From Aspidapion aeneum (lineage: Eukaryota; Arthropoda; Insecta; Coleoptera; Brentidae), in NCBI GenBank assembly GCA_963576565.1, contig OY755045.1:6631477-6695476 (forward strand): DNA of 64,000 nt. The letters are read 5' to 3'. The position numbers and the translations under genes were made by a program. The notes under the pieces are model-generated. The model worked only from the letters and a program-made list of their open reading frames with translations. It was not told where the DNA came from and searched no databases. Below, in pieces: positions 57,427-64,000 of the stretch. The stretch's first letter is position 1. Every line of letters starts with the position of its first letter.

Positions 57427-57898
57427 TATATCAAAGTAAAAATCAGCTTACCCAAAATCATTGACTATTTTGGGACACCCTGTATTGATTGCTAAAACCA
57501 AGGTGTTTTAAAAGAAATAATATTGATAAATGCATCTTGAATACAAAACAGTTTTTTCTTGATCAATGAGGTCATATTTAACCATAATGTTAATCTGTTA
57601 AACCCATACAATAAAAAACAAAAAATCATTTATTAATAATTAGATTTTATTATTTTTGTATGTAATACATATTTGGTATAAAAAAAACTTAAATAGGTAC
57701 CTACAACCTATACCTATATTTTACAACAAATTTAAGGATTATCTATATTACACAATTTTTTATCAAATAAACGTCAAAGCTAAAAAACATTACTGGGTTT
57801 ATTTGATAAGAAAAATATACAAGTCAGTGTTTTTCTAAATAAGTGCAAAAAAGTTTTGTTTCATTTGTTTTAGCTAATTTAAAAAGGTTGTCATTACT
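57427..57898. other. Unassigned
   Basis: No signal. Confidence 0.4.
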
Positions 57899-59043
57899 CA
57901 CGATCCCTAGAATTATACCGGTCTTCGGATCTTATACAGGGTATTCGGCACATGAACCGTCAAATTTTTTTAGAATATTGTTAGGGTCATTTGCTACCTT
58001 TTCAACCTTGGAACTTGGGCCCTTAGAGTCACGGCTAAGGAGATATAAATGTTTTAATTTTTTTTCTCAAATTACCCAAAATCCCACCTTTAAACCCTCG
58101 TAAGCTTTTTATTAATGTCTGGAAAAAGCACCATTTTTTTTATAATTCTGTAATCTTATGCTACTTCAACTAATTAACAGATTTGTTAAAATTTATGTAC
58201 CAAAGGGACATACGAGGTTTTTTATTAAAGAACATTAGTGATTTTGTGCAAAAAAATCAATTCCAAAATTTGAAATTAAAAAAAGTATCGACACTTGAGA
58301 ACTTGATTTTATTTAAAAAACTTCTCTGGTTGATTACCTTTCTAACGGTATGCTACACATTAATTAAAAAAAACAATTCTGCTTTAAAATACGGATATTC
58401 CGGCAATAATTGTTCGGGCTTGATAAGAAAAACAATTTGATGTTTATGATCGTTTCGAACAAAATTTATAAATAAAGAACACAATACATTATTGTTAAAA
58501 GTTTAACTTTTGTTTAAGTAGGTAAACGATCATAAACATCAAATTGTTTTTCTACCAATTCCGAACGAAACTCGCCCTTCTGACGGAATATGCGTATTTT
58601 AAAGCAGATGTGTTTTTTTTATCAATGTGTAGCATACCGTTAGAAAGGTAATCAAGTAAAGAAGTTTTTAAAAGAAAATAAAGTTCTCAATTGTCAATAC
58701 TTTTTTTGATTTTTAATTTTCAAATTGATTTTCTTTCACAAAATCACTAATGTTCTTCAATAAAAAACCTCGTATGTCCCCTTGGTACATCAATTTTAAC
58801 AAATCTATTAATTACTTGAAGAAGCATAAGATTACAGAAATATAAAAAATGGTGCTCTTCCAGACATTAATAAAAAGCTTACGAGGGTTTAAACGTGGGA
58901 TTTTGGGTAATTTGAGAAAAAAAGAATTAAAAATTCATATCTCTTTAGCCGTGACTCTAAGGACCCAAGTTCCAAGGTTGAAAAGGTAGCAAATGACCCC
59001 AACAATATCCCAAAAAATTTTGACGGTTCATGTGATGAACACC

Positions 59044-59082
<39 letters not shown>

Positions 59083-59113
59083 GATCCCGAGACCGGTCTA
59101 TTATAGGGACCGT
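57899..59113. mobile_element. Large foldback element, about 1.2 kb
   Basis: Arms of over 500 bp from cacgatccctagaattatac to the near complement ending 59113, joined by a spacer near 58460-58520. The arms include 'acagggtattcggcacatga' and 'aaacatcaaattgtttttct' blocks. The right arm has gained a (TA)n run (59046-59079). The 85- and 86-residue frames inside have no recognised family. Confidence 0.85.
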
Positions 59114-59386
59114 GGTCATTACCTATCTAGTTTTAGTCCCAGAATGATTTGTGAACTTTATTTACACCTACTTATAGAAAGCACACCCTGTATTACAATA
59201 ATGGCAATTGATAAAGGCATTTTTGTGATATGGCATATTCTATTTATATACATATACATTTCTAAAAAATTATTACCTATAAAAAATCGTATGTAACTTT
59301 GCCAAAAAGGTTCACAAAATATTGTATAGTGGGACTATTTTTTTAAACTTCTTACTATGCCTTAGAAAAACTGCTATTCAGAGATT
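59114..59386. other. Unassigned
   Basis: Nothing recognised. Confidence 0.4.
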
Positions 59387-59390
59387 TTAA

Positions 59391-59678
59391 CCTCAAGTAG
59401 TCGCTACGGCGTAAAAAGTACGCCACTTGATCTAAAAACCACCCAACGTCTTTGCCCTTTTTTCTTGGCCACATATAATGGAAATTAAAGGTGTTTTTGA
59501 ATATTTATCTGTATTTTAGGGATTACTAGTCTATATATAAATATGTATGTATTGTTTTATTATGTGAAAATAAATAATAAAAATCTAACATTTTCATTTT
59601 TTTTTATTTTTCTTAGTGGCGTATAAAATACGCCAAGCGACCATCTGCGTAAAAAAAAATCTAGCGACTACTTAAGGG
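59391..59678. mobile_element. piggyBac-like MITE
   Basis: TTAA on both sides (59387-59390, 59679-59682) with inverted ends cctcaagtagtcgcta and tagcgactacttaaggg. 'ggcgtaaaaagtacgcc' palindromes sit inside both ends. Confidence 0.85.
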
Positions 59679-59682
59679 TTAA

Positions 59683-60611
59683 TTGAATATATGCTCCTAT
59701 CTAAACTTAAGGTGAACTAGATATAAAATCTTTGGTATATAAGCTTGCAAAAAATATTTTTTTTGATTTTTGTTTTTTTTTTTGTGTAAAAATATTTTAA
59801 GCAAAGGGGCGTGAGATTAAATGAAAGCGCTTCTTATTACTTAATTTTGTGCAATAACTAAAAACTAAACTATTTACAAAAAAAAAACTAGTATTTTTAA
59901 ATACTTTTTTATGTACAAAGTGATTGGCTATAAATTATTATCCCCTTAGTTCTTGTAAATTAGAAAAAAATAGAGTTTTTTGAAGCATTGCAATATTTAA
60001 AAAAAATTAAGAGAAAATTACTGACACAGTCAGGTAATATTGGCAGTAATTTTATCTTTTTGATAACAACACTTGTACATTAGTACCTACATTTTTAAAC
60101 ATAATTTATTCGTTATTTTAAAAATACCAATTTGGATCTTTTCTTTGTTTTCAACCATTGCAGTAAAGTTCGACATATTGAATGATGGTACAAAATTATT
60201 TTAAGTTTTCTGACCACAATAATTTTAAAAAACTTGTTTAAATGCTTTTTTAACATAGGTACTTACAAATTTTTCAGTATTTAAATCTACGAAAGGTAGG
60301 TAGAGAAGGTAATAATAAGTTATATTAAATTACCTTGCACAAAAATCTTTGGACTTTTTTTGATAATAAATATTTTTACATACACAATTATTTAAAAAAA
60401 GATTAGATGGGTAACTTCTTAAAAGTTGACTTTTTTAATACATATTTTACACTAATTAGATTATGTCTTCACATCATATTTAACTCCTCATAATATAAAA
60501 AAAAATTATATGAAAAATTGCGTCCTGATGAATATCTAGAAATTTGGAGACTCTTATTATTTTGTTTATTTGAATTCTAAATTAGATATTTTTATTTTTC
60601 CAAAATTACAT
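59683..60611. other. Unassigned spacer downstream of FREP copies
   Basis: AT-rich, no recognised element. Confidence 0.4.
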
Positions 60612-60965
60612 GACCTTAGACCTTCGAAGCACAGTGAGTATTCGAGATATCTCTGTCATTGTCTACTGTTGGAAACTCCATTTTTTTGTTTTGGTAGTTC
60701 ATAGCTTCGCTAGAGTTACCACTCTAGCCTTCAATTTAGATTCTGAAGCCGATGGTGAACTCAGCTACTCGGAAATCGTCGTAGGTAGCTTGCCAGTACT
60801 TTTCAGAGATGTCTTTCATGTTGACTTGTAATCGAGAGCAGTTTTCTGAAGTTAAGTATTCGACACAGCGATAAAACTCACTGTTTTTGAATTATCTCTT
60901 CTAGAACTAGATTAGGAAGTAGAAAATTTGTCGTATCTTTTACACCGTTTACTCGATATTACTTA
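60612..60965 (-). pseudogene. Decayed terminal-exon copy of the FREP gene
   Basis: Matches the first half of the 584-bp unit (NCSRLQ..., the ATYDDFRVAD-like block, MNYQNKMEFS-like block) with substitutions and a small insertion. It breaks off at 60612, before the part encoding the WWFSHC block. The most diverged and most distal copy. Confidence 0.85.
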
Positions 60966-61046
60966 AACTTGGCAAACCATGTCCCATTTTTCAACAGCTT
61001 TAAAGATTTCAAAACACAACAAATTTTTCAATCAAACTCATATTTT

Positions 61047-61630
61047 CTAGCAGACATCCCTTCTTTTCACTCTCATCTCAGACTGACTCACAGCAATCCA
61101 CTCATTCCTAGAACTATCAAACCAAGTCAACCCCAAATTGTATCTGCCATTCAAATTAGCATGTTGACAGTGGCTAAACCACCAACCTCCTTCATAGTTC
61201 GAAGCACAGTGAGTATTTGAGATATCTCTGTCATTGTCTACTATTGAAAACTCCATTTTGTTTTGGTAGTTCATAGCGTCACTAGAGTTACCGCTGTAGC
61301 CTCCAATGTAGATTCTGAACCCGTTGGTAAAGTCAGCTACTCGGAAATCATCGTAGGTAGCTTGCCAGTACTTTCCATAGATGTCTTTCATGTTGATTTG
61401 TAATCGAGAGCAGTGTTCTTTAGTTAAAGATTTGACACTGTGGTAAAACTCACTGTTTTTGAATTATCTCTTCTAGAACTAGATTAGGAAGTAGCAAATT
61501 TGTCGTATCTTTTACACCGTTTACTCGATATTGCTTAAAATTTGAAGAGTACTTGGCAAACCATGTCCCATTTTTTAACAGCTTTGAAGATTTCAAAACA
61601 CAACAAATTTTTCAATCAAACTCATATTTT
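61047..61630 (-). pseudogene. FREP terminal-exon copy (584-bp unit)
   Basis: Encodes an open 114-residue fibrinogen-domain C-terminus (61391-61047) differing from the gene's own exon at only two places (Ile for Thr before VDNDRD; SEMRVK for SEIRVK). Upstream, an AG before atacgac (61508) mimics the true exon start. The stretch from there to the stop is 462 nt against 484 in the real exon, which changes the phase, and an in-frame stop follows SNL. So it cannot simply replace the last exon by splicing. Confidence 0.85.
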
Positions 61631-62214
61631 CTAGCAGACATCCCTTCTTTTCACTCTCATCTCAGACTGACTCACGGCAATCCACTCATTTCTAGAACTA
61701 TCAAACCACGTCAACCCCAAATTGTACCTGCCGTTCAAATTGGCATGTTGACAGTGGCTAAACCACCAACCTCCTTCATAGTTTGAAGCACAGTGAGTAT
61801 TCGAGATATCTCTGTCATTGTCTACTGTTGAAAACTCCATTTTGTTTTGGTAATTCATAGCGTCACTAGAGTTACCGCTGTACCCTCCAATGTATATTCT
61901 GAACCCGTTGGTAAAGTCAGCTACTCGGAAATCGTCGTAGGTAGCTTGCCAGTACTTTCCATAAATGTCTTTCATGTTGATTTGTAATCGAGAGCAGTTT
62001 TCTTTAGTTAAAGATTTGACACTGTGGTAAAACTCACTGTTTTTGAATTATCTCTTCTAGAACTAGAATAGGAAGTAGCAAATTTGTCGTATCTTTTACA
62101 CCGTTTACTCGATATTGCTTAAAATTTTAAGAGTACTTGGCAAACCATGTCCCATTTTTTAACAGCTTTGAAGATTTCAAAACACAACAAATTTTTCAAT
62201 AAAAGTCATATATT
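61631..62214 (-). pseudogene. FREP terminal-exon copy (584-bp unit)
   Basis: Same structure as 61047-61630, offset by exactly 584 bp; open 114-residue C-terminus (61975-61631) with a single residue difference from the gene's exon (SEMRVK). Start-like AG|atacgac at 62092 and the same 462-nt phase problem. It begins directly after the stop of the real gene. Confidence 0.85.
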
Positions 62215-63974
62215 CTAGCAGACATCCCTTCTTTTCACCCTGATCTCAGACTGACTCACAGCAATCCACTCATTTCTAGAACTATCAAACCAAGTCAACC
62301 CCAAATTGTACCTGCCGTTCAAATTGGCATGTTGGCAGTGGCTAAACCACCAACCTCCTTCATAGTTCGAGGCACAGTGAGTATTCGAGATATCTCTGTC
62401 ATTGTCTACTGTTGAAAACTCCATTTTGTTTTGGTAGTTCATAGCGTCACTAGAGTTACCGCTGTAGCCTCCAATGTAGATTCTGAACCCGTTGGTAAAG
62501 TCAGCTACTCGGAAATCGTCGTAGGTAGCTTGCCAGTACTTTCCATAGATGTCTTTCATGTTGATTTGTAATCGAGAGCAGTTTTCTTTGGTTAGGTGGT
62601 GAAGGTTACGGTTGCCAAGCCAGTGTTCTCCAGTAGCGCTGCCAAAACCGTTTCCATATTCATTCCAGTTACGGTTGAAGTTGAGGGAACCGTCGTATCT
62701 GAAAAAAATACGAGTAAAGTTAAAGGAGCATCAACATTAGATGTACCATTAACCAGCTAGTTTGGCACTTGTTGTGGAGATGCTCAAATTCAGAATATCT
62801 AAGATACGGTAGTTTATTTCAGGAAGGATTTGGTTTAGCTTGTGCAAACTCTGGTACCAATTATATTAAGTTCTTTGACGTTAGTAAATATTTTATAGAT
62901 TCTTATTACCCACCTCTTTTGAACAGTAGTCCATCCTTCATCACACTGAGCCAATATAGGCTCACCGTCACCAGGAGAAATCAAATAGATGCCTTTTTGA
63001 CCATCCACACTTGAACAATCACTGGGTAATTTGTTCACTATGCTTTTGTACTCGCTTTCAAAAGATTTTAACTCTTCAACCAAGTGGATGGTTGACTTGG
63101 TTGCGTTTAGGTTAATGGTTGAAGATTCCTCCTGTAATAAAAAAAAAATCAATGTTGTTGTTTTTATGTACACCTAAACCTTGATTAAAATAAGCGCTAA
63201 ACATTTGATAATAACAGTTACCTTTAAGATATGATTGTGCAACTTGGTGTTCTGCACTCCATCAGCTTTCTCCAAAACCATCAAATGTTCCTCCATTTTT
63301 CCCAACTTCTCTTTATTATCCACACTCTTTTCTTGTAACTCACTTACAGAATAACTTATCGCTTTAATAGAATCGATAATATTCTTTTGATTTTCTCTCA
63401 ATTCTGCTAGATCAGCCAAGTTTTGGTTAGTTTGTGACTCAATTTTAGAAATTTCTTTTCTTAGAGAAGGTTCTGTGTTTTCAACTTTGAATTCTAATTG
63501 TTCAACATCTTCTAGAAGTTCCAACATTGAAACGTGAAGTTTTTCTGAGTTGACTATTTGCTTTGTAATGTTTTCAATATCGTTTGAAATTTTTTCTTGC
63601 TCCAGAGTGATGTTTAAAATTTGGTTTTGTAAAGTTTCATCAAAATCTGACTTAATTTCTTTAATTTGATTTGTTACAATATAATTTTCAATTTCATTAC
63701 CGTTGATTCTATCAAATTTGTTATTTGGTTTATTTTGCATTTCATTTTTAAGTTCTTGCAATTCCGTTTCGAGTTTACCGACTTTATTTTTTAGGTAATA
63801 ATTCTCTTTTCTTACGAATTTCGTGTTTTTCTGAAGATACATCAAATGCGCTCTTAATGCCCTTTGATGTCGGTTAGTTTTGGGGATGTTTTCGTCTTTC
63901 AGTGGAGGTAAAAATGGAGGTTTTTCCAAAAAGATCGCTTGAGCGTTCGTCCATTCTTGTTGGAGTGATTTTAC
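62215..63974 (-). CDS. Fibrinogen-related protein (FREP), 3' three exons
   Basis: Secreted lectin-like proteins with a fibrinogen C-terminal domain (ficolin, techylectin, angiopoietin-related); family roles are glycan binding and innate immunity. Exons on the minus strand: 63974-63222 (acceptor tttttaattttTAG, donor AAG|GTAACT), 63131-62914 (attacAG, donor AG|GTGGGT), 62698-62215 with stop. Phases join cleanly to 484 residues. Residues 1-251 are Leu/Glu/Lys-rich coiled coil; the fibrinogen domain runs from about 288 (LPSDCSS) with KGIYLISPGDGEP, WTTVQKRYDGSLNFNRNW, FGSATGEHWLGN, calcium loop VDNDRD and CASNYEGGWWFSHCQHANLN. First exon(s), start and any signal peptide lie beyond 64000. Exact subfamily not determinable. 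Confidence 0.92.
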
Positions 63975-64000
63975 CTAAAAATTAAAAAAAAACATTGTTA

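Noticed and set aside
1..64000. CRISPR arrays, operons or bacterial genes
   Set aside because: Repeats are microsatellites, TIRs and foldbacks; gene structure is eukaryotic.

Overview
This is a stretch of nuclear DNA from a large, AT-rich, transposon-laden arthropod genome, most likely an insect. The evidence is non-coding DNA full of LINE, Penelope-like, hAT, pogo, piggyBac-like and PIF/Harbinger remnants, a spliced gene for a fibrinogen-related protein (FREP), and an intronless SLC35D-type nucleotide-sugar transporter of insect type. A beetle is possible, but the sequence alone does not fix the order. I see no bacterial genes, operons or CRISPR arrays.

Only two loci look like working host genes. 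At 51471-52463 (+) there is a complete 330-residue UDP-sugar transporter (SLC35D2/fringe-connection type). At 62215-63974 (-) there are the last three exons of a coiled-coil plus fibrinogen-domain protein, whose 5' exons lie beyond the right edge. Just downstream of it, 60612-62214 holds two nearly identical 584-bp tandem copies of its terminal exon and a third, decayed one.

The rest is layered mobile DNA. 0-6 kb: a LINE tail, a broken Crypton-like tyrosine recombinase gene bracketed by palindromes (about 2.0-3.9 kb), a hAT transposase fragment, and a hammerhead-ribozyme-like motif (6005-6052). 6.4-8.2 kb: a dispersed element whose microsatellite has become a perfect 214-unit AAAAAT array. 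8-20 kb: hAT and LINE relics, including a LINE nested in a TIR element. 20-34 kb: hAT MITEs with 8-bp target duplications, SINE-like heads, foldback elements, a PIF/Harbinger relic and pogo relics. 35.3-37.9 kb: a 364-unit TATAATG heptamer array. 38.4-40.5 kb: a 587-bp tandem repeat. 43.7-45.3 kb: a Penelope-like fragment interrupted at its 5' end by a LINE carrying RNase H, with a clear 13-bp target duplication. 47-60 kb: several TIR and foldback elements, including a 700-bp near-perfect inverted repeat with 9-bp target duplications.

The observations most worth checking are the recombinase/palindrome unit, the hammerhead-like fold, the terminal-exon array of the FREP gene, and the two giant short-unit arrays.
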